64,000 nucleotides of DNA from Phytopythium helicoides (GCA_024867545.1 JANFNE010000060.1:248001-312000); one strand, 5' to 3'. Numbered from the stretch's first letter, positions 29,949-41,699 are shown. A program made the numbers and translations. The notes: generated by a model from the letters alone, not told the origin.

Positions 29949-31025
29949 ATGTCATCCGACAGCAAGAGCACCAAGATGGTCTACCGTTTCCTCGGAGACT
30001 CTGGGCTTCTCGTTTCCAAGCTCGCTCTTGGGTCGTGGATGATCACTAACCCCGACCAGACTGCCGACGCATGGTACGAAGTCGTCAAGACAGCGTACGC
30101 GCACGGCACCAACTTCTTCGACACGGCCGAGAACTACGACAACGGCAACGCTGAGGTGCTGCTTGGCAGTGCCATCAAGAAGGGCATTCAAGACGGTATC
30201 TGGGAGCGCGAGGAGCTCGTCATTAGCACCAAGCTGTGCTGTGGAACCAAAGGTTTCGACCTATTCGCTCTCGATCCCAACGGACAAGGTCTCAGCCGCA
30301 AGCATCTCATTGAAGGGATCAAATCCTCGCTCAAGAAGCTCCAACTTGAGAGCGTCCATGTGCTCTTTTGTCACCGCCCTGACAACTGCACGCCACTTGA
30401 AGAAGTGGTCCGTGCCATGAGCTTCATCGTCAACCAAGGGTGGACGTACTACTGGGGAACCAGCGAGTGGTCTCCGGCCGACATCCAGGAGGCTTGTGCC
30501 ATCGCGGATCGCCTCGGGCTGGTTTGTCCCGTCGTCGACCAGCCCCAGTACAACCTCCTAGAGCGTTCAAAGGTGGAGTTCCAGTACGCCGACCTCATCA
30601 AGACGCGCAAGCTCGGTCTCACGGTCTGGTCTCCTCTCGCAGGAGGTATCCTGACTGGCAAGTACAACGATGACACCACGCCTGAAGGTTCGCGCCTTAC
30701 GGACCCGACGTTCCGAGCGTTCACACCTGACTTGGCCCAAAAGGTAGCCATCGTGCGCAAACTTGTTCCCATTGCGGCCAAGCTCGACTGCACGCTGGCT
30801 CAGCTTTCCATCGCCTGGTGCTACTCGAACGAGAATGTCTCGAGCGTGCTGCTTGGCGCACGCAACTCGGCGCAGCTCGAGGAGACGGTCAAAGCTTTGT
30901 CGGTTGTGGAAAAGTTGACGCCGGAGATCAAGGCCGAGATCGATGCGATCGTGCAGTTCAAGCCGAAGCTGTGGGAGCCCGACCTCATGTACACCCTCCG
31001 CGAGCGTTTCCTCTTAGGTGGGTGA
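29949..31025 (+). CDS. aldo/keto reductase, K+ channel beta-subunit type (AKR6-like)
   Basis: The protein has 358 residues forming a TIM-barrel NADPH-dependent oxidoreductase. The opening strand YRFLGDSGLLVSKLALGSW, the catalytic FFDTAENYDNGNAEVLLG (Asp and Tyr of the tetrad) and ISTKL (Lys) are clear. So are the HRPD near the catalytic His, the YYWGTSEWSPADI block and QPQYNLLER. These fit the Kv-beta/YghZ branch rather than aldose reductases. A carbonyl or quinone-aldehyde detoxification role beside the GSTs is inferred only. The frame is open to an ATG at 29703, but the promoter-like motif at 29871 favours 29949. Confidence 0.88.
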   Translation: MSSDSKSTKMVYRFLGDSGLLVSKLALGSWMITNPDQTADAWYEVVKTAYAHGTNFFDTAENYDNGNAEVLLGSAIKKGIQDGIWEREELVISTKLCCGTKGFDLFALDPNGQGLSRKHLIEGIKSSLKKLQLESVHVLFCHRPDNCTPLEEVVRAMSFIVNQGWTYYWGTSEWSPADIQEACAIADRLGLVCPVVDQPQYNLLERSKVEFQYADLIKTRKLGLTVWSPLAGGILTGKYNDDTTPEGSRLTDPTFRAFTPDLAQKVAIVRKLVPIAAKLDCTLAQLSIAWCYSNENVSSVLLGARNSAQLEETVKALSVVEKLTPEIKAEIDAIVQFKPKLWEPDLMYTLRERFLLGG

Positions 31026-31873
31026 TCCAGTGATCATGGGGAAACCCAGCATCCGGAGTTAGCTTTGCTTTCTTTCTCGCTTTCCCGAGGTTTGCATCTG
31101 CATTTCAGTTTCAAATTGTAATGCATTGGTGGTCATTTTGCAAACCAGAGACTCGTTGCGTTGGCATCGCGACTTTGATTTTGTTCACAAATGGTTCGTA
31201 TCAAGGGACTTCAGATCACAGCAATGCGTCGAAATGCTGCAGCGCACGTAGTCTACGCCGCGAACTTGGTGCTTCCAACATGTTTGTTTTTCTTTGACAG
31301 GAATGCGTCTGCTAGCTTGATAAGTCGCTGCTTCGAAGACGGTCTGTTATCGACAACGCATAGTGTGTAGGCAACTTCTTTCAAATAAGCAAATGTGCAT
31401 GCAAGTTGACGCGCACTCTGGAGAAGGCATTGCCGTAAACGAACGCGCTGTGGAAACCATTCTCCTCCGAAGCAAGACTTCCGGACAACAGTGTCACCAA
31501 CTCACATACCGTAGTACTGTAGTCGCTCCAACCACGATCCAATCGAGCGTCATCTCAATGTTGTGCCCTATTCGAAGTAAATTGACTAGTGTGGAGCCGG
31601 AGACGCAACTGGCCAAGCTGATGTCTCCACGACAAGTCTATGAGGCTATGGAGGGAACGCAAGACGCGACAGTTCCATGGGGTGTTGGATACCCCCGCAT
31701 CTCCGTTGAAACCAATCTCAACCTTCCCTTCCTTCACGTCAATAATCCTTCATAGAAACCACTAGCGTATTATTCCAATGTGATTGGCAAAGTTTACGCC
31801 TATGGAGTGATGAGCCGGTTTGACACATTGAAGCCCGAGCGCGCTACCGCTGCATTCCCGGCTCTCAGTGAGT
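31026..31873. other. intergenic; small kinase-derived scrap
   Basis: About 20 bases near 31302-31322 repeat the kinase antisense sequence also seen near 25028. A 130-codon open frame at 31363-31755 has no family resemblance and is not called. Confidence 0.5.
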
Positions 31874-31892
31874 CCTCACTCTCCGATTCACC
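31874..31892 (+). promoter_or_regulatory. probable core promoter of GST 7
   Basis: CCTCACTCTCCGATTCACC is the same motif as upstream of GST 2 and lies about 55-70 bases before the ATG at 31946. Confidence 0.5.
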
Positions 31893-31945
31893 AGCTCCCA
31901 TCCAGTTGTAACCCCAAGCCACTCGCTCTCCACTTCGCCTTCGCA

Positions 31946-32881
31946 ATGGCCGCTCCTGCTCCCTACCGCTCCTACATCCAGCCACAAGCCGACGCAGAGT
32001 TCCCGGCCGAAGCTGGACGATACCACCTCTATGTGGCCTACGCGTGTCCGTTTGCGTCGCGTGCGTTGGCATCTCGCAACTTCAGCAACCTCCAGGACAT
32101 CGTCGGACTCTCGGTCGCCCACCCGATCTTGCAGAAGACTCGCCCCGGTGACGACAGCGACTCGCACTCTGGATGGACATTCGTGGACCCTGCGACGACG
32201 CCCACCGTCACGGCCGCCGATGGCAGGATCTACCCCACGATCGGCTCCATCCCCGATACGGTCAACAACGCCAAGTTCGCTCGCGACCTGTACGAGATGG
32301 TGGACAAGACGCCGCGTGCGTTCTCGGTGCCGATCCTGTGGGACAAGAAGAAGAAGACGATCGTGTCGAACGAGTCGGCCGATATCCTGCGCACGCTCAA
32401 CTGGGGATTCCGCGAGCTCGTGGCTACCAGCTACGACCTAGTACCGGCTGGGCTTGAGAAGGAGCTCAGCGAGGCCAACGACGGTATCGTGGCAGAGGTC
32501 GCTAGTAGTTACTTTGGATCCGTGTCCCCCAAGGATGAGGAGAGCAAGAAGGCTTCCGATGAGCGTGTCAGCGCGGCTCTCACGAAGCTCAACGACATCC
32601 TCGCGACCAAGCGTTACCTCGTTGGTAACAGCATCACTGAGGCTGACGTGCGCACCTTTCACATCCTTATCCGCCTCGACGCTACTTTGACGAAGGAGAA
32701 CCACGAGAAGCTCACCAAGCGCGAGCACATTGTGGGGTACCTGCGTGACCTGTACCAGACGCCGGCTCTTTATTCGAGTGTCAACTGGGACCACATCAAG
32801 ATCAGCGCGATCAGCAAGAACCCTAGTGTTGAGGGTCCGTTCGTCGACTACATCGCACCGCACAGCCGCGCCAGTCTCTAA
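31946..32881 (+). CDS. GST 7: glutathionyl-hydroquinone reductase-type GST
   Basis: The protein has 311 residues from MAAPAPYRSY; catalytic Cys34 lies in YACPFASR. The upstream region is related to GST 2, whereas the C-terminal half resembles GST 1 and GST 4/5 (YSSVNWDHIKISAISKNPS). This suggests another exchange among paralogues. The family blocks SHSGWTF, VPILWDKKKKTIVSNESADILRT and ITEADVRTFHILIRLD are intact. It diverges somewhat from the other copies in the middle helices (VASSYFGSVSPKDEESK). Confidence 0.87.
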   Translation: MAAPAPYRSYIQPQADAEFPAEAGRYHLYVAYACPFASRALASRNFSNLQDIVGLSVAHPILQKTRPGDDSDSHSGWTFVDPATTPTVTAADGRIYPTIGSIPDTVNNAKFARDLYEMVDKTPRAFSVPILWDKKKKTIVSNESADILRTLNWGFRELVATSYDLVPAGLEKELSEANDGIVAEVASSYFGSVSPKDEESKKASDERVSAALTKLNDILATKRYLVGNSITEADVRTFHILIRLDATLTKENHEKLTKREHIVGYLRDLYQTPALYSSVNWDHIKISAISKNPSVEGPFVDYIAPHSRASL

Positions 32882-32930
32882 ATGCCGCCATAGTCGAGAA
32901 GATGAGGCCTTGTAGCTGTAGATGCGCCGA

Positions 32931-33216
32931 TATCAATTCACGCGAATAGCTTCTTTTTTTTTTCGTTGGTTTTGCTTTTTTCAGTGGCATGTTGTCAAGT
33001 CGGCACACCGATATCACGAGTCCCCATTGAACGTTGACAAGTTTATCTCCACGCACTGCAGCGACGTCCCCGCACGTTCACACAGCGTACACTTGAACTG
33101 AAATCTGGGCTAGCGGGAATGGCTAGCCAAGATTTCAGTCCAAATGAATGCAGTGCGAGCGTTGCTAGTCAGCTGTCCAGCCTTGACGTTGGTTGGGAAG
33201 ATCTCAACCCTGCGGT
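32931..33216. repeat. direct repeat B (3' of GST 7)
   Basis: Same-orientation copy of 29161-29453. It includes the 16-base inverted repeat at 33099-33137 and, just inside it, an ATG (33119) that opens the short frame described next. Confidence 0.8.
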
Positions 33217-33481
33217 ATGTCATGCCCCGCAGCTTCCACCATCACCACGCGGAATGGAAGCAAACTCGCTATTAGATATGAGTGAGCCACGACCTCTGAC
33301 CTCCCTCCAGCGACGTGTCCGTCAAGAGCTCCGACCAGTTTACCTGTCCTGCACCGTTTGCGCTTCCGATATTCGCCTTGAGATCACCCTATTTCCACGA
33401 GAAAATCGAGCCGCGAGCCACGTCAGCGAACAATCTGCTCATCCTCTAGCGTCGAGCAGTGCACGAGCCATCCGAAGTTGA
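33119..33481 (+). CDS. hypothetical 120-residue ORF, doubtful
   Basis: The frame starts MASQDFSPNECSASVASQLS and runs 120 codons. The first 33 codons are duplicated at 29351, where the frame stops soon after. No domain was recognised and the ATG sits within a hairpin-forming inverted repeat. It may be a gene scrap carried by the repeat rather than a gene. Confidence 0.25.
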   Translation: MASQDFSPNECSASVASQLSSLDVGWEDLNPAVCHAPQLPPSPRGMEANSLLDMSEPRPLTSLQRRVRQELRPVYLSCTVCASDIRLEITLFPRENRAASHVSEQSAHPLASSSARAIRS

Positions 33482-33826
33482 CGCCTTGGCCCTCGCCATT
33501 CCCCGCTGGAGTGACGAGCGCAAACCGTAGCGCTGCGGCGGAAGTGTTGACTGCAGCAGCTCAAGAAAGCAAGCAAGTGGCGCGCTCTCTCTCTCCGATC
33601 GGCTCTGAAAGCGTGCGTAGTGCTGTGGGTTGGCGCTGACGCTGACGCCCGCGTGCGTCTCTATGCCGTCGCTGGCGTCGGCCAATTTTTCGGTGCCCGG
33701 CCGCGGCCGTCGGCGCGTCGAGGGCTCGCGGCTGACGCCGTCTTCCCCCTCGCTCATGCGCAGTCACTTGGCAGCTTGCAGTCCCCTCCCCCGTGTGCGT
33801 GACGACCAGCACCTTCTCCGCTCGAC
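33482..33826. other. intergenic upstream of the TFIIA gene
   Basis: GC-rich, with no gene recognised and no convincing core promoter match. Confidence 0.5.
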
Positions 33827-34303
33827 ATGGACGGCTACCGGCAGTCGCTGCTGGGCCGCGCGCTGGCCGACGTGCTGCAGACGCTTGAAGCCGACGGCGT
33901 GGACGGCGACGAGGTGTTCGCGCTCTTCGACGCCGCGGCGCGCGAGGAGCTGGCGGCCTCGCTGCACGCCGCGGCCGCTTCGAGGCGCCGCCGAGCTGAG
34001 GACGACGACGCGCAGGCGAGCGACGCGCAGGCGCCGCCCGCGTTCTCGCACGCGACGCTGGCGCTGAGCGCGCGGCTGCTCGCCTTCAACCGCTTCGAGG
34101 ACCGCTGGAGCCTGCAGGCAGCCGTGGCGAGCGGCGCGCTGGCGCTGGACGGCGCGCCGGTGCGCTGGGCCGCGCCCGCGAACGGCTCGGCGGCCGACGA
34201 GCAGCAGGAGGGCGAGGAGGCGGCCGCGGAGCAGCAGCAGCCGCGCCAGGAGCTGCTCATGCTGGCGCGGCTCCAGCAGCTCGACGCGCAGCCGCGTACC
34301 TAG
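33827..34303 (+). CDS. TOA2: transcription initiation factor IIA small (gamma) subunit
   Basis: The protein has 158 residues. The N-terminal four-helix part (YRQSLLGRALADVLQTLEADG, VFALFDAAAREEL) and the beta-barrel part (LLAFNRFEDRWSLQA, matching the Y-RFCDNVWTF block of TFIIA-gamma) are in order. TFIIA stabilises TBP on promoter DNA together with the alpha/beta subunit. Compared with about 110 residues in animals and yeast, this protein has an acidic/Ala-rich insert between the two domains (about residues 50-75). It also has a Glu/Gln-rich C-terminal extension. The assignment rests on these patterns alone. No intron is seen. Confidence 0.7.
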   Translation: MDGYRQSLLGRALADVLQTLEADGVDGDEVFALFDAAAREELAASLHAAAASRRRRAEDDDAQASDAQAPPAFSHATLALSARLLAFNRFEDRWSLQAAVASGALALDGAPVRWAAPANGSAADEQQEGEEAAAEQQQPRQELLMLARLQQLDAQPRT

Positions 34304-34608
34304 GTTAAGCATAAAATTTGTATGGGAGAAAGGACGCGGCGTTTGCGGTTTGACATGACGCCCGGGTAGTCAGTTGCTGCCTATCGGGGAGTCACTGCCG
34401 CCCGCTGGTGTGGCTACTTGGAAGTCAATTTGGGCAGAGCCACACGCTCGCAAAAGCGCTCCCCCCCTTGGCCCCCCACTCGACACCAGACCGAGAAGCA
34501 AGCGACCCGAAGGTGCGTGGGCGGCGCCGCTTTCTCGAGCCGCGCGGCGCAGCGCGCTCCTCGCGGGCGCTGGAGCCTCGCGGGGCCTCGTGCGCGCGCG
34601 CGCGGCGG

Positions 34609-34620
34609 TCATTTTCCGTG
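34609..34620 (+). promoter_or_regulatory. initiator of the OSCP gene
   Basis: GTCATTTTCCGT matches the oomycete initiator (YCATTYY core), about 65 bases before the ATG at 34678. Confidence 0.55.
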
Positions 34621-34677
34621 CCTGTCGGAGCTCCAGAGCTGACCTGTAGCCCTCGTGGCGGCCGTTTGACTGCGCAG

Positions 34678-35349
34678 ATGCTGTCGTCGACGATCAAGAA
34701 CTCGGTGCGCCGCGTGGCGGCCCCGGCGACGCGCGGCTTCGCGGCCGCGGCGGAGGCCGAGATCGGCGGCTTCGGGCAGATGACGCAGCCCAAGCTGCAG
34801 CTGTTCGGCCTGCACGCGCGCTACGCCAACGCGCTCTACTCGGTCGCGGCCAAGCAGAACCAGCTCGAGGCCGTCGAGAAGGAGCTGCTGACGCTCGAGG
34901 AGACCATCCACAAGGAGCCCAACTTCGCCTCGTTCCTCAAGGACCCCACGGTCGCGCGCGCGTCCAAGAAGGAGGACATCTCCAAGGTCATGGAGCAGGG
35001 CAAGTTCTCCAAGCCCGTCGCCGGCCTCTTCGAGGTGCTCGCCGAGAACGGCCGCCTGCCCGACGCGCTCGGCGTCATCGGCTCGTACAAGCAGCTCATG
35101 AGCGCCTACCGCGGCGAGGTGCACGCCAAGGTCACCTCGGCCGACGCGCTCTCGAAGGCGCAGCTCGACCAGGTCAAGAAGGCGCTCGGCGCCCGCATCG
35201 AGAAGGGCGAGACCCTGCTGCTCGAGACGATCGTCGACCCCGAGATCCTCGGCGGCCTCAAGGTGCAGATCGGCAACTACTTTATTGACCTGTCGCTGGC
35301 CACCAAGGTCGAGAAGATCAACTCGCTGCTCGTCAACTCGGCCCACTAA
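34678..35349 (+). CDS. mitochondrial ATP synthase OSCP (delta) subunit
   Basis: The protein has 223 residues. The first 22 or so (MLSSTIKNSVRRVAAPATRGF) form a typical matrix-targeting presequence. The mature part has LFGLHARYANALYSVAAKQNQLEAVEKEL, a helical N-terminal domain, and the C-terminal signature GGLKVQIGNYFIDLSLATKVEKI, which matches the ATP synthase delta/OSCP pattern. The subunit links F1 to the peripheral stalk. The start at 34678 follows the initiator at 34609; the frame is open further upstream but without support. It is a single exon with strongly GC-biased codons, suggesting high expression. Confidence 0.93.
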   Translation: MLSSTIKNSVRRVAAPATRGFAAAAEAEIGGFGQMTQPKLQLFGLHARYANALYSVAAKQNQLEAVEKELLTLEETIHKEPNFASFLKDPTVARASKKEDISKVMEQGKFSKPVAGLFEVLAENGRLPDALGVIGSYKQLMSAYRGEVHAKVTSADALSKAQLDQVKKALGARIEKGETLLLETIVDPEILGGLKVQIGNYFIDLSLATKVEKINSLLVNSAH

Positions 35350-35847
35350 GCCGCCACCGCGAGCAGTTGGTCGGTCGATCAAGCCGCCGCCTCGCTGCGC
35401 TGCGCCGTAGCGTTTGAAGCGAGTAGTGCGCGGGCGGCGGCGAGAAATGGCGTGACGCTTCTGTTGGGCTGCGTGAACGGCCGGGCCGACAGAGAGGGAG
35501 AGTGCGCGCGTAGCGGTCGTCGTCCCGGCCAGTAGCTGCAGCCACGACGAGAACAACGACAAGAAAATGAAGCAGAGCTGGCGGAACGCGCGCGTTCGTT
35601 CGTTTGTGTCACTCGTTTGCTCTGATATGATACGCAATGCCTGACCACCCAGGTGCGAGGAGGGGGAGGAGGAGGTGGATGATGTTGACACCGCCTGCTC
35701 TCGGTGGGGGCGTGCACGGATTGCTGACGCAGCAGCTCCACTTCAACACCTCGGTGTCACCTAAAAAATCTCCATTATGTCTGGCATAAATCACGATAGC
35801 TCTCTTGCTTGACGCCTCCCTTCTCTACGTGCGTCCACGCCGCTACA
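35350..35847. other. intergenic between convergent OSCP and Rab genes
   Basis: It holds the shared 3' flanks, and no gene is recognised. A 360-codon minus-strand frame through this region and OSCP is an antisense shadow. Confidence 0.6.
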
Positions 35848-36607
35848 TTAGCAGCAGCCGCTCTTGGTGGGCTTTGCGGGCGCGCCACCTGGCCCGCGGC
35901 CCAGCACCAGCGGGCTCTGCGCGCCGTAGCCCGAGCTGTTGAGCGAGTTCTCTCGGCCGCGTGTCCGCTGCTCCTGCTCGTGCTTCTTGAGCAGCTCTGC
36001 GGCCAGGCTCTCAAAGAGCGTCTGCACGCCGTCGCCCGTCTTGGCGCTCGTCCTGAACACGAGCGCGCCGATCTGCTCGGCGAACCTCTGCGCCTGCGAG
36101 AAGTCGAACGACGAGGGGCAGTCGCTCTTGTTGCCCACGACGGCGAGCACGATGTCGTCCCCCACGTGGCTCTGCAGGTCTGCACGGGCACGAGAGAGAG
36201 AGAGAGAGCGGCGTTAGTCGGGAGCCGCGTGCCTCGCCAAGTGGTCCGCGAGACGCACCGCGCAGCCACTCCTTGACCTTCTCGAACGTGGCCTCGCTCG
36301 TGAGGTCGAAGACGAGGATGGCGGCCTTGGCGTTGCGGTAGTACATGGGCGCCATGGAGCGGAAGCGCTCCTGTCCGGCCGTGTCCCATATCTGCAGCGT
36401 CATCTTGCGGCGCAGCAGCGCGCCCGAGTCGCGGCCCGCGGCGCCGTCGTCGCCCACGATGATGCGCTTCTGCAGGAACGAGGCGCCGATGGTGGCCGAC
36501 GTGGGCGTCGAGAAGCTGCCGTGGCAGTAGCGCATGGTGATGGACGTCTTGCCCACGTCCGTCGGGCCCAGGATCACGATCTTGCGGTCCAGCCCCGCGT
36601 CCTCCAT
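35848..36607 (-). CDS. Rab-family small GTPase (Rab5/21/22-like)
   Basis: The two exons are 36607-36259 and 36179-35848, giving 226 residues. The intron is 79 nt with a GTGCGT donor, a CTAAC branch and a (CT)n tract before the AG. Guanine-binding motifs are GPTDVGKT (14-21), WDTAGQE (74-80), GNKSD and TSAK. The C-terminus KSGCC is a double-cysteine geranylgeranylation signal. SMAPMYYRNAKAAILVFDLT places it in the endocytic Rab5/21/22 group. A 15-residue glycine/arginine-rich insert between the effector loop and the WDTAGQE strand (about residues 53-67) is unusual. It would act in endosomal vesicle traffic (inference from the subfamily). Confidence 0.92.
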
Positions 36608-37067
36608 GGCCGCGCCGAGCTGCCGCCGCGCCGCCGACTGGCCGTTTCTGTTTTGTTCTCTGTCCGAGAAGGCTTCGGTCAGGTGGTTCTGGGAGTGGAT
36701 CTCCTGTGACAGTCTATTATGATATACATCCGCAAAGACTCAGATTTACCCTCCTATAACAGATAAACCTGTGGCATATGACGGGTCACCGCCGGGGGGA
36801 TCGGAGGAAGCCGCGGGGCGATAGTGGCCGCTAGTCTCCGCTCGCCATGCAGTTGAGCCTGGAGGCGGTGGCGCCGTCGTTCGTACCCGCATGTGCGCGC
36901 GGCGTGGGTGCGCTGGGCGCTACTGACAGTGGCTGGGGCCCCGGCCGGCGAAGGCAGCGGGTGCGACTCAGCCGCGGCGCTTGAAGAAGAAGCGCTGGTT
37001 CAGAGTTGAAGGAAGCGGCCCGCACCTGCTCCTCCATGCTCTGCGTTGGCGAAAGGCGCGGCGGTCG

Positions 37068-37106
<39 letters not shown>

Positions 37107-37623
37107 GCCAGCGGCGAGTGAAGTGGGGCGTGTCCCAAGGTCGCTGGGCTCGGCTGGCTGCTCGGTGGGATTGCTCCTCATGAGGAGCTCCTCGCCGTCG
37201 CCTGCTCGTGTCGGATTGTTGCCCGTAGACTCGCGCTCGGGAGGCTACTGCCGGCGTCGAGGGGAGCCCCTCAACATGTGCGTCGTTCGGTCGAGCGAGG
37301 TGCTCAACGACTTGAAGGCGGCCCATCATCCCCGTCATCTCGATGCGGGGCTCGCTCCATCTCGACGCTTTGCTCCGCTCGAAGCTGTTGCCATTTCATT
37401 GAGCAGCGTTCTCAGGTCGAGAAGCTGGCGTCTCCCATTGAGGTCGTCGACGCGCTGCAGCTTGTACTTGGAGCCTTGGCTTGCCAATTGATGGTGGAGA
37501 TGTCGATAGTCGACGCGTTTTCCGCTGCTTGTGCCTCCATCCACTCGTGTTAAATGCCCGAGTGACGTCACGTAGCTGCTCGCTTGACCCGGTTGACGTT
37601 GAAGCAGTGGCTGCGATATATAT
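36608..37623. other. divergent intergenic region with a (CT)n microsatellite
   Basis: It separates the Rab gene and RPT1. A CT tract of about 30 bases lies at 37071-37102. No gene was recognised. Confidence 0.55.
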
Positions 37624-37713
37624 CCAATGGCCGTCCTCCGCGTCCTCATTACTACCAATCATCACATCCGTTCTCTCATTGGCTATAAATACTCCACAAC
37701 GCCACTCGATTGG
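37624..37713 (+). promoter_or_regulatory. RPT1 promoter: four CCAAT boxes and a TATA-like box
   Basis: CCAAT occurs at 37624 and 37655 and, inverted, at 37678 and 37709. CTATAAATA lies at 37684-37692, and CCTCATT (initiator-like) at 37644. Such a cluster is dense for an oomycete promoter and lies 90-180 bases before the ATG at 37801. Confidence 0.5.
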
Positions 37714-37719
37714 CCATAA

Positions 37720-39121
<1,402 letters not shown>

Positions 39122-39314
39122 TTGCCACCGCGCTCGGGGGCTAGAAATGCTGGCAAGACAAATGATAACGATGGCAATGACGAGTCCGACTCTTGTGTAT
39201 TTCTTGCTTGACTCGGATGAATTTGTCCAGATTGGCGACGCATTGGTTTCTATTTTTTGAACTCCATGCTTGAGCCTCTTTTACCTTGGAATTGCAACGA
39301 ACAGCGTCATTGCA

Positions 39315-39329
39315 GGTCATTTCCGACCG
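39315..39329 (+). promoter_or_regulatory. initiator of the permease gene
   Basis: GGTCATTTCCGACCG fits the oomycete initiator and lies about 45 bases before the ATG at 39363. Confidence 0.55.
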
Positions 39330-39362
39330 AGCCTTGGAGCTCACGACGGCTTGCGCCTCGTC

Positions 39363-41509
39363 ATGACATTCCCGGGTAGGCTCAACACGCTTCGGTCACC
39401 TGCAGTTGTTATCGCTGGCCGACCGTCCTCCTCTGGGTTCGTGCCTTCCACAGCACCTCACCAGTCGTCCTCACTTGGCTCCCGCAATGGATCTCGCATT
39501 CTTTCTTCTCCCTTCAAGCCGGGGAAATGGGATATTTGGTTCCTCGGCATCGGCATCGGCTTTGGCGGACAGTACTTTAGCTGGAACTCGGGGCTCAAGG
39601 CTGGACTCTATTCCTTCTTGATTGCCTACTTTGTTGTGGGCTTTGCTTACATCACACTTTGCTGCTGCACGTCCGAAATCACGGGTGCTCTTCCATTTGC
39701 TGGCGGTGCCTACGGACTTTCGCGGTGCACGCTAGGATTTTATGCGGGCTTTATCATCGGCTGTGTCGAAGCACTCGAGTATATCACGTATGTGTCGACA
39801 GCAGTTTTATCGCTCGTCAATATGCTCGTCGAGATCTGGCCGTCCATGTCGGGCTCTGAGCCTGTACTTGCTCTGCTTTTCTACGCAAACGCTCTTATAT
39901 TCCATTGCCGTGGCGGAAAGCTCTTCTGGCGATGGAACCTCTTCGTTGGCGTGCTGTCTCTGTTCTTCGTGCTGCTGTACTGCCTCGGATCCATCCGCGA
40001 CGTTGACTTCGCTGCGAATGCCGATGTGGATCCAACCCTTCGGTACATTGACGGAATTCGCGGCTTCATCACAGAATTGCCGCTTGCATGTTGGTTCTTT
40101 GTGGGTGTTGAGGCGCTAAATCTTGCGAGCGATGATGTTGCAACGCCGCGAACGATTATTCCATTTGCGCAGATTTCATGCATTATTGTACTCTTCCTTG
40201 TGGGCATTGTCGTCTTCTTCGTGACTGTGTCACTACCTCCACCAGGGCTCAACCAAGTTTCCAAGCTGCTTGCGCCGTTCAACAACGGTTTTCAAATTCT
40301 GTTTAATGTCGAAGCGGATGTTGCGACTCTGTTCTCGATCCCTGCCATGTACGCTACTACTTTCGGCTTCATGTGGGGGATATGGGAAGCTGATTCATGC
40401 CATGGCCACTTCCAAGCTACTGCCGGCGCCTCTTGCGCAGACTCACCCGCGATTTCATACTCCACATGTCGCCATCATCTCTGGATCGGTTGTGAGTTAC
40501 CTCATCTGTCTGCTCGTGTACTTCGTGCCCGGATATCGACAAGTACATGTTCAACATTTGTATTGCAGCCGCATTCCTCGGGTATGCGAGTCAGTGCATT
40601 GGGTATATTTCACTGCGTGTGAACTACTCCAACATCCGCAGCAGCTCCTTCCGCAGTCCGTTCGGCATCCCTGGAGCTGTGTTTTCGCTCATTGTCTGGG
40701 TCGTGGGATTTGTCTCAGTTTGTGGCTACCAAGAACACAGCGAGATTGAAGTCGCGGTTTTTGTAGTCGTGATTGGGGTCCTCACCATCTTCTACTTTGC
40801 CTACGCACAGTCTCGCCAGACATTTTCGCAGCAAGAAACCAAGATCTTCCTCGTTGCGCATGTCATGAAGCTTGGCAAGCAATCGAAGAAGAAAAAGCTA
40901 CATAAAAACAAGACGAGTAGCATGAATAGTGTCATCACCCGCCCGTCGCGAATGCATCCACAAGCATTGTACTTGCAGCAGCGTGTCGCTGCTCGCTTCT
41001 CAAGTCGATGGCGACTGAAGTACAACTCAAACCAGCCAAATCCGTGGTCAGGTGGGTCTTCAATCTCATCTCTGACAGCCAGTAATGCAATCGTTTTTCC
41101 AATCAACCATAGTATCGAGGCACTACGGAGGCAATCACTCATTATCGTTCGAGATGACGACAATTTCAGGCTGCCTGCTCCTAATCCAAAGAAAGCGGAG
41201 ACTCCGTTTTATCGACACTACTGTCACCCGGTACCTCCCGATCCGTACCACCCATGGAAGGAAGGGGAGAGCAACTGCTGCTACCTTGAGTTTCCGCATC
41301 GGCTACTTCAGCTGACTCCAGATCCGGCACTAGAGATAGAAGACCAAGACGGTGCCTCGATGGAGCAAGTGACTCCCCCTCCAGCATCGGCGAGGAGATT
41401 GACACTTCGACAACGGCAGCGAGTGGAAGAAGTTGAGGAGGAGGCGATCCAGCAGGACGAAGAAGACATGCCAGCGGAGTACGTCATTGATCCTGATGAG
41501 CTCGATTAG
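39363..41509 (+). CDS. APC-superfamily amino acid/amine permease, two frameshifts
   Basis: A Ser-rich N-terminal tail of about 50 residues is followed by GKWDIWFLGIGIGFGGQYFSWN and about 12 hydrophobic helices. These include SEITGALPFAGGAYGLSR (the conserved first-helix region of APC transporters) and GVEALNLASDDVATPRTIIP. It resembles ethanolamine/amino acid permeases of the APC family. A long hydrophilic C-terminal tail (about 200 residues) ends in an acidic stretch. The frame changes twice, each by one extra base: at about 40380 (FGFMWG then YGKLIHAMA) and at 40531-40532 (VP then DIDKYMF). The start is the ATG at 39363 behind the initiator. The substrate is not decided from sequence. Confidence 0.8.
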
Positions 41510-41699
41510 GGTGGAGATGCTACAGTAATAAGAGTATAATTGATCTCGTTGTGTCGTCCTTTTCATATCTCGTCCAGTTGCTCTGAGTCGAATCCAAGAA
41601 TATCATTGGAGCGATCCAAACACTTCAAATCTGGTGGGGGTCGCCAATGATCCGATTCACCCCATATTCATTGTTGTCTCGGATTCGTCCGACGGCACC

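Noticed and set aside
33119..33481. Confident call of a small secreted effector
   Set aside because: No signal peptide and no RXLR or LFLAK motif; the start is part of a duplicated non-coding repeat.
34609..35691. 360-codon minus-strand open frame over OSCP
   Set aside because: Antisense shadow produced by strong GC3 codon bias of OSCP.
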